A DNA stretch of 64,000 nucleotides, taken from the NCBI RefSeq assembly GCF_009807035.1, contig NZ_WUBI01000001.1, positions 1,922,001 through 1,986,000 of the forward strand. Reading direction: 5' to 3'. The stretch's first letter is position 1, and each line of letters begins with the position of its first letter. This DNA is from Paenibacillus dendrobii. GTDB lineage: Bacteria > Bacillota > Bacilli > Paenibacillales > Paenibacillaceae. Position numbers and translations under genes: made by a program. The notes beneath the pieces were generated by a model. It was not told the origin of the DNA, did no database searches, and saw only the letters and a list, made by a program, of their open reading frames with translations. Of this stretch, positions 55,773 through 63,279 are shown piece after piece.

Positions 55773-56504
55773 CTAGCTATGCAGCTTGTCGATCATTCCC
55801 CCAAGAATTAATTTGGTTGCGTGTTCCTGTAGCGATTGCAAATAAGATGGCCCGCACAACCGGTTCAGCATCTCGTATCCTTCCTTCGTATAGAAGTTCC
55901 TTCGCAAGGTGTTATGCGCATCGCTTCCTATCAAATGAATCCAGCGCTTTTCGCATAAATAGGCAGCCGTTTTCTGCACCTCGCCGCCAAACAAACCAAT
56001 GAGCGACTGTGTTGTCACCTGAAGTCTTACGTCGTACTGTTCAATCCATTCCAACACCTGATCCGGGTTGGCCATAATGCCAAGATTCCGTTCGGGATGG
56101 GCAATGACTGGACGAAGCCCTTGTTTCCTGGCAAAAGACAGAAATTCATGAAAGAAATCCGGGATTCCCCGCGACGGCAATTCTACCAGCAGATAAGAGC
56201 TTCCGGCCATTGTCTGAATCCGCCCCGCCCGGTGTTCCGACCGGAACGATTCCGTGAGCCTGAATTCCTGTCCCGGTAAAATCTTCAGCGGGATGCTGCT
56301 TTTCTTCAGCCTGCTGTTGAGTGCATCAATCCGCCGCCGTATTTTTCGGGCTGTGTTGGTATACCTCTTGGTGGCATGATGGGGTGTGGCGATAATGGTA
56401 TCAATGCCTTCCTTCACCGCTCCGGCAGCCATGCGGAGTGCTCCCTCCATGGTTCTCGGGCCGTCATCCACTCCCGGAATGATATGGCAATGGGTATCAA
56501 TCAT
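55773..56504 (-). CDS. CpsB/CapC-type tyrosine phosphatase (PHP fold)
   Basis: A 243-residue manganese-dependent phosphotyrosine phosphatase that dephosphorylates the CapB kinase. IDTHCHIIPGVDDG at 2-15 is the PHP metal site, with IATPHH, GQEFRL, AHPERN and GSDAHN completing the metal ligands. The open frame begins with GTG at 56528, but that codon lacks a ribosome binding site, whereas AGGTG lies eight bases before the ATG at 56504, and CpsB family proteins start at this Met. First gene of the operon and closest to its promoter and the XRE-type site. Confidence 0.9.
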   Translation of the reverse strand: MIDTHCHIIPGVDDGPRTMEGALRMAAGAVKEGIDTIIATPHHATKRYTNTARKIRRRIDALNSRLKKSSIPLKILPGQEFRLTESFRSEHRAGRIQTMAGSSYLLVELPSRGIPDFFHEFLSFARKQGLRPVIAHPERNLGIMANPDQVLEWIEQYDVRLQVTTQSLIGLFGGEVQKTAAYLCEKRWIHLIGSDAHNTLRRNFYTKEGYEMLNRLCGPSYLQSLQEHATKLILGGMIDKLHS

Positions 56505-56537
56505 CTGATATGCACCTGTTTCTTTCACAACTTTTTT

Positions 56538-56552
56538 GTAACAATATGTATC
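56538..56552 (-). promoter_or_regulatory. GATACAT-type operator at the EPS operon promoter
   Basis: Minus strand GATACATATTGTTAC matches 12 of 15 bases of the palindrome at 56746 and overlaps the presumed -10 box of the EPS operon. Confidence 0.45.
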
Positions 56553-56569
56553 ATCTGTAAAGATGTCGA
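56541..56569 (-). promoter_or_regulatory. candidate promoter of the polysaccharide operon
   Basis: Minus strand TCGACA (five of six), a 17-base spacer and TATTGT (four of six), about 40 bases before the phosphatase start. The 309-base divergent gap 56505-56813 holds this, the XRE promoter and the operator sites; the middle part shows nothing clear. Confidence 0.45.
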
Positions 56570-56724
56570 CAGCGTTTGTTGTTGAGAAAGCACGAAATCT
56601 GAAAAGACATGATGAGAAGTGAAGCAGACACCAAAACTTGCGCCAATAGGCAATTTTCCAAGGATTACAAGAGGGATAGGAACCTGTTTTATTAGGAAAA
56701 TGGTTTCAAAATGAATATTAACTA

Positions 56725-56753
56725 TTGACGACACTGTTAATTTACGATACATT
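56725..56753 (+). promoter_or_regulatory. promoter of the XRE regulator gene
   Basis: TTGACG at 56725-56730, a 17-base spacer and TACATT at 56748-56753, overlapped by the perfect palindrome GATACATTTTGTATC at 56746-56760. Confidence 0.6.
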
Positions 56754-56760
56754 TTGTATC
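56746..56760 (+). promoter_or_regulatory. palindromic operator GATACA-TTT-TGTATC
   Basis: Six-base arms separated by three bases, covering the -10 box of the XRE gene. A near copy overlaps the EPS promoter at 56538, and TGTATCATACA occurs at 57071-57081 just after the gene. Confidence 0.5.
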
Positions 56761-56813
56761 ATGTCAAGCGTTATTTAAAAGAGCTTGGAATCACACTTGG
56801 AGGGTGGGAAAGA

Positions 56814-57059
56814 ATGAAGTACGGACACCGGATTGCGGAGCTTAGGGAACAGAAAGGCTGGACGCAGGAGGAATTGTCCGCTTCAATCGGAATCAGCAGG
56901 GCCGCGTTATCTCACTACGAGAAAAACCGAAGGAAGCCGGATTACGAGACTCTAAACCGACTGGCGGATCTGTTTCAGGTCTCCATTGATTACTTGCTTG
57001 GAAGGAGAGACATTCCCAGGGCTTCTGTAGACACGGAGCCAACGTTTTCAGAACCATAA
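56814..57059 (+). CDS. XRE-family helix-turn-helix regulator
   Basis: An 81-residue protein, almost all of it one XRE domain: RIAELREQKGWTQEELSASI, then the recognition helix ISRAALSHYEKNRRKPDYET and LADLFQVSIDYLLGR. A short acidic tail follows. This size and sequence resemble SinR/SlrR-like or Xre-type small repressors. GGAGGG nine bases before the ATG sets the start; a TTG-initiated frame from 56754 would start inside the promoter. It is divergent from the polysaccharide operon and shares operator-like sites with it, so it is a good candidate for its repressor and for autoregulation. Confidence 0.85.
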   Translation: MKYGHRIAELREQKGWTQEELSASIGISRAALSHYEKNRRKPDYETLNRLADLFQVSIDYLLGRRDIPRASVDTEPTFSEP

Positions 57060-57112
57060 AGCTGCAGCTGTGTATCATACATACGGAAAAATGAAAATTT
57101 TCATATGAAGCT

Positions 57113-57142
57113 TTGCACAAATGCAGGTTCAGCATGTATAAT
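57113..57142 (+). promoter_or_regulatory. promoter of the ydjM-like gene
   Basis: TTGCAC at 57113-57118, an 18-base spacer and TATAAT at 57137-57142; transcription would start near 57149. Confidence 0.7.
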
Positions 57143-57148
57143 ATGGTA

Positions 57149-57164
57149 GCAAACATATGTTTGC
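57149..57164 (+). promoter_or_regulatory. candidate LexA/DinR (SOS) box
   Basis: Perfect 16-base palindrome GCAAACATATGTTTGC. Its core matches the Bacillus LexA consensus CGAAC-RNRY-GTTYG at 13 of 14 positions (A for G at the second). It covers the predicted transcription start of the next gene, where a repressor would block transcription. Confidence 0.65.
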
Positions 57165-57197
57165 ATACAATTCATCTAGTCAGTCAGAGGAGGAACA

Positions 57198-57845
57198 ATG
57201 AAAGGTTCAACACATTTGGCCATCGGCGTAGCCATTGGAGCGGCAGCAGCCGCCCATTATCCCTTCACGCTGAAGCATGCTGCACTCTATATTGCGGTTT
57301 CCGCGCTGTCCGCGCTCAGTGCCGATCTGGATGGTCGGAGCATGCTCAGTTCCAGGATCGGCCAGTTTTCCAAATGGCTGCGGGAAATGCTCTATTGGTC
57401 CGGCCTGCTTCTCATCGTGATTCTTGCCTGGTTATATTTTACGGAGAAGTTTTTTGTCGTGGAATATTCACTGGCAGCGCTAAGCCTATTCCTGCTCGGC
57501 CTGATTATTAAGGACGGTCTTCTACGTAACATCCTTGTCAGTGCCATCGGATGCCTTCTGCTCTATTACGGCTGGCAGCATCATATGATGTGGCTTGAAG
57601 GATTCGGCATTTTCGTCGCTGCCGCCCCTTGGTTGAAGCACCGCGGCATGACGCATACGATCTGGGCGCTGGGACTTTGGGCTGCCATGGGCTGGGGTCT
57701 TCAGAATCAGCTGCAAATGGAAGGCATCATGCTCGTCGCAACCGCGGGATATATGTCGCATCTGGTTGCGGATTCTCTTACGCCAGCAGGCGTCAAGTGG
57801 CTGTATCCGATATTCAAGAAGTCATTCAAGCTGCCAATTGCCTAG
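57198..57845 (+). CDS. YdjM-family membrane-bound metal-dependent hydrolase-like protein
   Basis: A 215-residue protein with about five membrane segments of the YdjM/LexA-regulated family (PF04307). Conserved polar sites are the first helix STHLAIG, the acidic SADLDGRSM after the second helix, KHRGMTHTIW and the last SHLVADSLTPAGVKWL, which together give the His/Asp-rich pattern used to call it metal-dependent hydrolase. E. coli YdjM is SOS-induced, and here a LexA-like box sits at the promoter. GAGGAGG six bases before the ATG. Activity is unknown in all members. Confidence 0.88.
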   Translation: MKGSTHLAIGVAIGAAAAAHYPFTLKHAALYIAVSALSALSADLDGRSMLSSRIGQFSKWLREMLYWSGLLLIVILAWLYFTEKFFVVEYSLAALSLFLLGLIIKDGLLRNILVSAIGCLLLYYGWQHHMMWLEGFGIFVAAAPWLKHRGMTHTIWALGLWAAMGWGLQNQLQMEGIMLVATAGYMSHLVADSLTPAGVKWLYPIFKKSFKLPIA

Positions 57846-57984
57846 CAGGGTTAGTTCCATTCTACCGGTACGTTAGGTCGAGAATCCTTAGAGAAGACTA
57901 GACTAAATACGCTTGAAGGCGGTTTGGCCGGGGTCCATAATAGAATGTGCCCGGGCAAAACTGACATGAAACGAGTGATCCAAG

Positions 57985-59178
57985 ATGTATCATTTAAAGA
58001 TAACTAGGATAGGAACACGAACGGGGAAACTACTGCTCACCGCATTATCCGCCGTCCTGCTCCTCCCTCTTTCGGCCCATGTTCAGGCAGAGCCATCCGT
58101 GCAAGTTCCACCTGAAATGCTATCCTATTCAGCCATTGATATACCCGATGGTGCCGTCTATGAGCATAATGATAACCAGATAACCTATGCAGCCATTCAG
58201 GATGGTCTAGTTCGTGTAACTGCCATTGGCGCCTATGGACAGATCAAGCCTGTCGCGTCGTTTTCAGGCCAAAAGCTCAATTATATTTCATCATTTCACG
58301 GGACAGATGATCACGGTTTCTTGATTGCCGGCGGAAATGCCATCATGAAGCTTAATGATTCCGGCAAACCGGAATGGGAATATACCACATCTTCGAGCGA
58401 TCCTGCCGGTCTCATTCGTTCCGCCGTTCAACTGAAGGATCACAGTTATATGGCTGCCGTCACTTCACCAGCCGAACAGCCTAATACGAGTATGCTGCGG
58501 TTGATCCATTTTACTGCAAGCGGAAAGGTCTTCCGTTCACAAGAGCTTCCCGGCGCTGTCTTTGATAACGTCGATACGTTGACCCCTTTATCGGATGGGG
58601 GCTTTGCCGTTTCGGCGGAATCGGTAACGGAGACCGGTACAGAGCAGATTTTCATCGCCAAATGGGATGCTGCGTTGAATCTGATTTGGCAAAACAAATA
58701 TGATCCGGCAGAGGATACCGAGAATCTGTGGATTACAGCCCTGTCAGAAGGAAGTTCCGGTAATCTAGCACTTGCCGGTTACTATAATCATCCGAATCCG
58801 GATGGCAGCTACCGTTATCTGACCTCGGGTTACGTTATGGGTATTTCTCAAGAGGGTTCTCTGCAATGGATTCATCAACCCGATCCTTCACTGGACCGTA
58901 GCATGCTGAACGATATCCAGCCCGCTCCGGACGGCGGCTTCATGGCTACCGGCACGGTGAATCAGGATTGGCATGGAACGGTGTCGAAGCAGCTTGTATG
59001 GAAGCTTAGCAGCGATGGGAACACCGAATGGAATAAGGTCATTAACCGGACAACCTTTAACAGCGGCCTACTCGTTCAGCCCCTGCGCATTTCGGGTCAA
59101 AAGGACACTGCCCTGCTAATCGGTACGGCGGATGGATCTCCGGTTCTAATCAAGATAGGCTACTTGAAGAATCCTTAA
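57985..59178 (+). CDS. secreted repeat (beta-propeller-like) protein
   Basis: A 397-residue exported protein. The signal peptide has a basic start, a hydrophobic core at about 15-30 and a likely cleavage after HVQA. The mature part has several copies of a strand-turn motif (DHGFLIAGGN, DGGFAVSAES, GNLALAGYYN, DGGFMATGTV) preceded by short W/L-containing segments such as GKPEWEY and GNTEWNK, as in extracellular beta-propeller proteins. No catalytic motif is seen. Its ribosome binding site (GAGTGAT) is weak. A terminator follows. The 139-base gap before it shows nothing recognisable. Confidence 0.75.
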   Translation: MYHLKITRIGTRTGKLLLTALSAVLLLPLSAHVQAEPSVQVPPEMLSYSAIDIPDGAVYEHNDNQITYAAIQDGLVRVTAIGAYGQIKPVASFSGQKLNYISSFHGTDDHGFLIAGGNAIMKLNDSGKPEWEYTTSSSDPAGLIRSAVQLKDHSYMAAVTSPAEQPNTSMLRLIHFTASGKVFRSQELPGAVFDNVDTLTPLSDGGFAVSAESVTETGTEQIFIAKWDAALNLIWQNKYDPAEDTENLWITALSEGSSGNLALAGYYNHPNPDGSYRYLTSGYVMGISQEGSLQWIHQPDPSLDRSMLNDIQPAPDGGFMATGTVNQDWHGTVSKQLVWKLSSDGNTEWNKVINRTTFNSGLLVQPLRISGQKDTALLIGTADGSPVLIKIGYLKNP

Positions 59179-59236
59179 TAATCGTTCATTTTATGTCAAG
59201 GCAGATTAAAAAGCGCATGGTAATGCGGGATATCTT

Positions 59237-59292
59237 AAAAAAGCGTTCTGAATTGAAGCGAGATTACTTCTTCAATTTAGAGCGCTTTTTTT
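59237..59292. terminator. bidirectional intrinsic terminator
   Basis: Outer arms AAAAAAGCG and CGCTTTTTT, inner AATTGAAG/CTTCAATT, followed by T7. Confidence 0.85.
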
Positions 59293-59410
59293 GCCTTTGT
59301 TTCAAACATCATGGAGTACATCCGTACAACGTTAGCTGTTCAGAACAAACGAAGGCAGGCGTTAGATGTTATAATTAGGAAAATATTAGAAGCCGAGAGG
59401 GGATGCACTT

Positions 59411-59587
59411 ATGGATTTCCGCAATCCGCCAGGACAATACGACCCGGATGTACACCAAAAACGCCATGAAGAAGAACTGGAAAAGAGATTATCCGGCTCT
59501 TTTAGGGGTTTACTCTGGAATACAGTTAATTTGCTTATTGCTGTTGGAGCGATCGTCTTGATCATCTTCCTGATTAAGCTCTTTTGA
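59411..59587 (+). CDS. 58-residue single-pass membrane protein
   Basis: A small protein too short for ordinary gene calling. It has a polar start (DFRNPPGQYDPDVHQKRHEE), a charged stretch, and one membrane helix at about 40-57 ending in LIKLF. GAGGGG eight bases before the ATG and a TATAAT box near 59370 support it. It is not recognised by family. The orientation is likely N-in/C-out or a tail anchor. The next gene is a cation diffusion facilitator 211 bases away, so a link is possible but not shown. Confidence 0.65.
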   Translation: MDFRNPPGQYDPDVHQKRHEEELEKRLSGSFRGLLWNTVNLLIAVGAIVLIIFLIKLF

Positions 59588-59704
59588 TTCAGACATGTAC
59601 TTTTTTGCCGGCCTACTTCTTCCTTCAGCCATTTCCTTTTCGATGGTTTGAAATAAGTCATAACCTGCTTGTCCTTCCAACTTTGATGCATATAATTTAT
59701 TCAT
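59510..59704 (-). CDS. possible small hydrophilic protein, antisense overlap
   Basis: A 64-residue frame on the minus strand reading NKLYASKLEGQAGYDLFQTI, then KEMAEGRSRPAKKYMSE and an acidic/Asn-rich tail. Composition between 59588 and 59704 looks more like real protein than either plus frame. No convincing ribosome binding site precedes the ATG, the frame continues upstream without a clear start, and its last 78 bases overlap the 58-residue membrane protein. It may be a remnant, or one of the two overlapping genes may be false. Confidence 0.25.
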   Translation of the reverse strand: MNKLYASKLEGQAGYDLFQTIEKEMAEGRSRPAKKYMSESKELNQEDDQDDRSNSNKQINCIPE

Positions 59705-59798
59705 ATGTTGAATACTTTGTACTTGAGGATTCAATCCATCTTTTGTTAAATCAATCTCGAAAATACATATAAACCATCGAATCAAGGAGATTATCGAA

Positions 59799-60695
59799 GT
59801 GGCGAATAAATCCATTTTTGCAGTATGGATCAGTCTGATCAGCAATGTCCTGTTGACGATATTAAAAATTGTTACCGGTCTTATTTTCAATAGTAAGGTT
59901 CTCGTGGCAGACGGTATACATAATGCCGGCGACGTTGTTGCGACCATCGCAGCTCTGACCTCTGCCCTGGTTGCCCGAAAACCGGCGGATGAAGACCATC
60001 CGTACGGACACGGAAAGGCCGAAGCCATTGCCTCCGGACTTGTCGCCATTATTCTGATCATGGCTGCGCTTCTCATGGTATATAAATCCGTGGAATCCTT
60101 CTTTGAGCCGCCAGCCGCAGCCAGCTGGATATCATTGATTGCAGCACTCATCTCGCTGATATGGAAGCAAGCGTTATATTTGTATTGTATTCGCATCGGA
60201 AGAGCTGAGAACAGCCGCAGTCTGATCGCGACCGCTTATGACCATATTGCCGATGTGTATGCATCTGCAGCCGCTTTTGTCGGGATCGGCATTTCCCTGA
60301 TTGGAGACCGATTCCATATCGCATATACGGAATATGGTGATTCCGCTGCAGGTATTATCGTTTCATACCTCGTAATCCGTCTGGGCTTTAAAATGGGCCG
60401 GGAAGCAATCGACATTCTGATGGACAAAAACATTACGAATGAACAGCTCGCCGAGCTGAGTTCCATCATCTATTCCGTTCCGAATGTCAAACGGGTGGAC
60501 AGCATACGGGCGCGTGAGCTTGGGAATGCCATTATTGTCGATGTAAAAGTGAGCGTCCCCAATCAATTGACCGTCAAAGAGGGGCATGATGTGAGCAGAG
60601 ATGTCAAGAAAACGATCATGCAGCGGATGAAGCTGGTCGCAGACGTCATGGTGCATTTGAACCCTTGGTACGAAGATGGGGAGCAGGAAAACTGA
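59799..60695 (+). CDS. cation diffusion facilitator (CDF) transporter
   Basis: A 298-residue divalent-metal/proton antiporter of the inner membrane. Six membrane segments; the metal site uses DGIHNAGDVVA in segment 2 (His-x3-Asp) and ATAYDHIADVYAS in segment 5 (Asp-x-x-x-Asp with His), and HPYGHGKAEAIAS is the conserved loop before segment 3. The C-terminal 80 residues form the cytoplasmic dimer domain. The start is GTG at 59799 with AAGGAG nine bases upstream. Metal (Zn, Mn, Fe or Co) cannot be told from the sequence; HNAGD resembles manganese/iron-type members. Confidence 0.9.
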   Translation: MANKSIFAVWISLISNVLLTILKIVTGLIFNSKVLVADGIHNAGDVVATIAALTSALVARKPADEDHPYGHGKAEAIASGLVAIILIMAALLMVYKSVESFFEPPAAASWISLIAALISLIWKQALYLYCIRIGRAENSRSLIATAYDHIADVYASAAAFVGIGISLIGDRFHIAYTEYGDSAAGIIVSYLVIRLGFKMGREAIDILMDKNITNEQLAELSSIIYSVPNVKRVDSIRARELGNAIIVDVKVSVPNQLTVKEGHDVSRDVKKTIMQRMKLVADVMVHLNPWYEDGEQEN

Positions 60696-60769
60696 AATGA
60701 GAGCCGATGCACGGTTGTTTAAATGATGCGGAACGGGTTAAGTTTTACTGTACAGAGAGGAGGATATCC

Positions 60770-61342
60770 ATGATTAAGAATGTACGCTCCAGAAGTCTTC
60801 CCGTTATAGCTTCAACGGTAGCGCTTTGTTTAAGCATCGCCCTATCCGCGTGCGGCACCGGTGATCAAGTTACGGACGCCTCCGGACAAGATGCAAGCAA
60901 AGAAACCAACGAACCGGTGACCACGCCCCATGTGGATACGCCGGAACATTCCCAGACTCCGTCGAATGGTGGAAATCCATATGAAGTCGCAGGCATAGAC
61001 AATCCGGACAAGTTCAAAGAGACCTTCGAGTCTGTACAGAAGGCAGTGTCAGCTGGCAACAAAGAGCAGGTTGCCGGTTATATTCTTTATCCGCTCCGCG
61101 TGAACGAAAACGGTAAAAGCAAGAGTTACAAGGATAAATCAGAATTTATCGCGGATTACGATCACATTATGACTGACTCTGTCAAGAAGGCGCTCGCGGA
61201 TCAGAAGCTGAATACGCTGTTCGTCAATTATCAAGGCGTTATGGTGGGCAATGGAGAAATCTGGTTTGGCGCATCGACGGAAGCAAAGGATACGTACGGA
61301 ATCATCGCAATAAACAAGGATAATCCCGGGACATCGAAATAA
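60770..61342 (+). CDS. lipoprotein of unknown function
   Basis: A 190-residue lipoprotein: basic start, hydrophobic core and a lipobox LSAC at about residues 25-28, so it is anchored outside the membrane. A Thr/Pro/Asp-rich linker (SKETNEPVTTPHVDTPEHSQ) leads to a globular domain of about 110 residues (DNPDKFKETFESVQKAVSAG to the C-terminus) with a cystatin-like pattern, no recognised motif. The frame from 60707 is longer, but GGAGGA before the ATG at 60770 and the signal sequence fix the start. A terminator follows. Confidence 0.8.
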   Translation: MIKNVRSRSLPVIASTVALCLSIALSACGTGDQVTDASGQDASKETNEPVTTPHVDTPEHSQTPSNGGNPYEVAGIDNPDKFKETFESVQKAVSAGNKEQVAGYILYPLRVNENGKSKSYKDKSEFIADYDHIMTDSVKKALADQKLNTLFVNYQGVMVGNGEIWFGASTEAKDTYGIIAINKDNPGTSK

Positions 61343-61348
61343 ATAAAG

Positions 61349-61385
61349 GGGCGGTTTCTTAAGGATTGACCATAAGAAACCGCCC
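61349..61385. terminator. bidirectional intrinsic terminator
   Basis: GGGCGGTTTCTTA and TAAGAAACCGCCC form a perfect 13-base-pair stem between convergent genes, followed by a broken T tract on each strand. Confidence 0.8.
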
Positions 61386-61393
61386 TATTTGTA

Positions 61394-63151
61394 TTATCCT
61401 AAATCCGGAGCATCCACCAGGCTGATCATCGCCGTGCTTGTCCCGTGAAGCTCAAAGATGACAAGCTCGTTGCTGCCTTCTTGCAGAAGCGGTGCCGGAA
61501 GATATAATGTTTGTTGCGGTCCCACTTCCCAATAGCGCCCCAGATTGAACCCGTTCACATACACTACGCCCTTTTTCCAGCCGTCAAGGCGGATAAAGGT
61601 ATCTGCTTTTTCATTTACCTCAAACGTACCTTTATAGAAAGCCGGAGTCTCTTCTTGTGCAGAAGCTTCGTCTTCACGAAGCGGCGCAAACGAAAGATCA
61701 GACAGATCGTTGAGCGGCAACGGACGGATCGTCCAGTCGTACAAGAACTGGTTGCCGAGGCGGATCCCCTCCGTAATTCCCTTCGGATCTCTCATCAGAG
61801 GCCCATAATTGACGCGGCCCATATTCTCGACCAGCACGTCCAGCTGCAGCCCTTCGGCCGGAATCTCGAGCGGAATTCCCGCCGGGTTCCATCGTTCCAC
61901 GGTCCCCACATATTTACCGTCCACAAAGATAAGCGCCCGGTCACGCACGTCCTGCAGCACCAGTTCAAAACCTTTTCTCGGCCCGCTGATGCGAGTGGAG
62001 TACAGGATGAAGCCGTAGCTTTGCCCAACCCGCTCCATCGGTTCAGGACATGCGCGGCGGATCGGCTCCGACAGTTTCTCCAAACTGGCGAACAATTCGA
62101 CCTGTTCAGTCATTTTCACGTCGCCATATGCCTTCTTGCGGATCGGCTCAGGCAAGTCTAGCTCCGGCAGGCCCGTATAGCGCGACAAGATTTCGCGCAC
62201 GGCATAAAACTTCGGTGTCGGGTCCCCCGCCTCGCTGAGCAGCGTGTCATAATCATAGCTCGTCACGGTCGGCTCATATCGCTGGATATGGTTGGCCCCG
62301 TTATAGAAACCGAAGTTGGTTCCTCCATGGAACATGTAGAAGTTAACCGAAGCGCCTTCGCGTAGCATTTCATCCAGCGCTTCCGCCACGTCATCTGCCG
62401 GACGCGACTGATGTTCTTCCATCCAGTGATCAAACCAACCATTCCAGAACTCCATGCAAATGAGAGGACCTTCCGGTTGATATTCACGCAGCTTCTCGAA
62501 GGCTTCCTTGGCCCGGGAACCGAAATTTACGGTCTCCAGCACGCCATCAACCATACCACCCTGAAGCATATGATCCTCAGGACCGTCTGAGGTGAACAAC
62601 AGCACATCCATGCCGCGGCTGATCATACCTTCCTTCAGATAGTTCAGATACTGTTTGTCATTGCCGTAGCTTCCGTATTCGTTTTCGATTTGCATGGCGA
62701 TAATCGGACCGCCGTTTGTGCACAGCAGTGGTTTCAGCCGCGGCAGCAACTCATCGAAATAACGGTCAACCTTTTTCAGGTAATCCTGGTCAAAGCAGCG
62801 CAGCCGCATCGAGGAATCTGCAAGCAGCCAAGCAGGAAGACCACCGAATTCCCACTCAGCGCAGATATAAGGACTTGGGCGTACAATGACATGCAGCCCG
62901 AGCTCTCCGGCCGTTTCGATAAATCTCTCGATATCGCCGAGTCCTTCGAATACGAACTTCCCTTCCTCCGGTTCGTGAACATTCCAAGCCACATACGTCT
63001 CTACCGTATTGAAACCGCAAGCCTTCAATTTCAACAGGCGATCGCGCCAATATTCCGGAACTACGCGGAAGTAATGAATGGAACCGGATAAAATGCGGAG
63101 GGGACTCCCTTCGTACACAAAATCGTTTCCTTGAACCTTAAGCTCTGCCAT
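61394..63151 (-). CDS. GH35 beta-galactosidase
   Basis: A 585-residue glycoside hydrolase family 35 enzyme removing terminal beta-galactose. GGPIIAMQIENEYGSYG holds the acid/base Glu (second of ENE) and PLICMEFWNGWFDHW the nucleophile Glu; PEYWRDRLLKLKACGFNTVE and HEPEEGKFVFEG are also typical of the family. C-terminal beta-sandwich (jelly-roll) domains follow. No signal peptide, so it acts in the cytoplasm on imported oligosaccharides. GGGAGAG 10 bases before the ATG at 63151; a frame from 63202 is longer but includes that site. The upstream ABC permease gene fits uptake of galactosides. Confidence 0.92.
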   Translation of the reverse strand: MAELKVQGNDFVYEGSPLRILSGSIHYFRVVPEYWRDRLLKLKACGFNTVETYVAWNVHEPEEGKFVFEGLGDIERFIETAGELGLHVIVRPSPYICAEWEFGGLPAWLLADSSMRLRCFDQDYLKKVDRYFDELLPRLKPLLCTNGGPIIAMQIENEYGSYGNDKQYLNYLKEGMISRGMDVLLFTSDGPEDHMLQGGMVDGVLETVNFGSRAKEAFEKLREYQPEGPLICMEFWNGWFDHWMEEHQSRPADDVAEALDEMLREGASVNFYMFHGGTNFGFYNGANHIQRYEPTVTSYDYDTLLSEAGDPTPKFYAVREILSRYTGLPELDLPEPIRKKAYGDVKMTEQVELFASLEKLSEPIRRACPEPMERVGQSYGFILYSTRISGPRKGFELVLQDVRDRALIFVDGKYVGTVERWNPAGIPLEIPAEGLQLDVLVENMGRVNYGPLMRDPKGITEGIRLGNQFLYDWTIRPLPLNDLSDLSFAPLREDEASAQEETPAFYKGTFEVNEKADTFIRLDGWKKGVVYVNGFNLGRYWEVGPQQTLYLPAPLLQEGSNELVIFELHGTSTAMISLVDAPDLG

Positions 63152-63198
63152 AACGCTTGATCTCTCCCTTTGGGTGTCTTGTTTTGGCCCTTTTCTTG

Positions 63199-63245
63199 CC
63201 ATTAGCCCTGTCCGGGCTATTATAAGCCAGAATCAGGGCCAATGG
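63199..63245 (-). promoter_or_regulatory. nested inverted repeat around a TATAAT box upstream of the GH35 gene
   Basis: On the minus strand CCATTGGCCCTG pairs with CAGGGCTAATGG (one mismatch) at the outside, and GGCT/AGCC flank TATAAT inside. It lies 48 bases before the GH35 start and after the permease gene, and may be an operator or an mRNA hairpin. Confidence 0.45.
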
Positions 63246-63279
63246 GATAGATTATTTTGACTATTTTGCCTACCAATGC

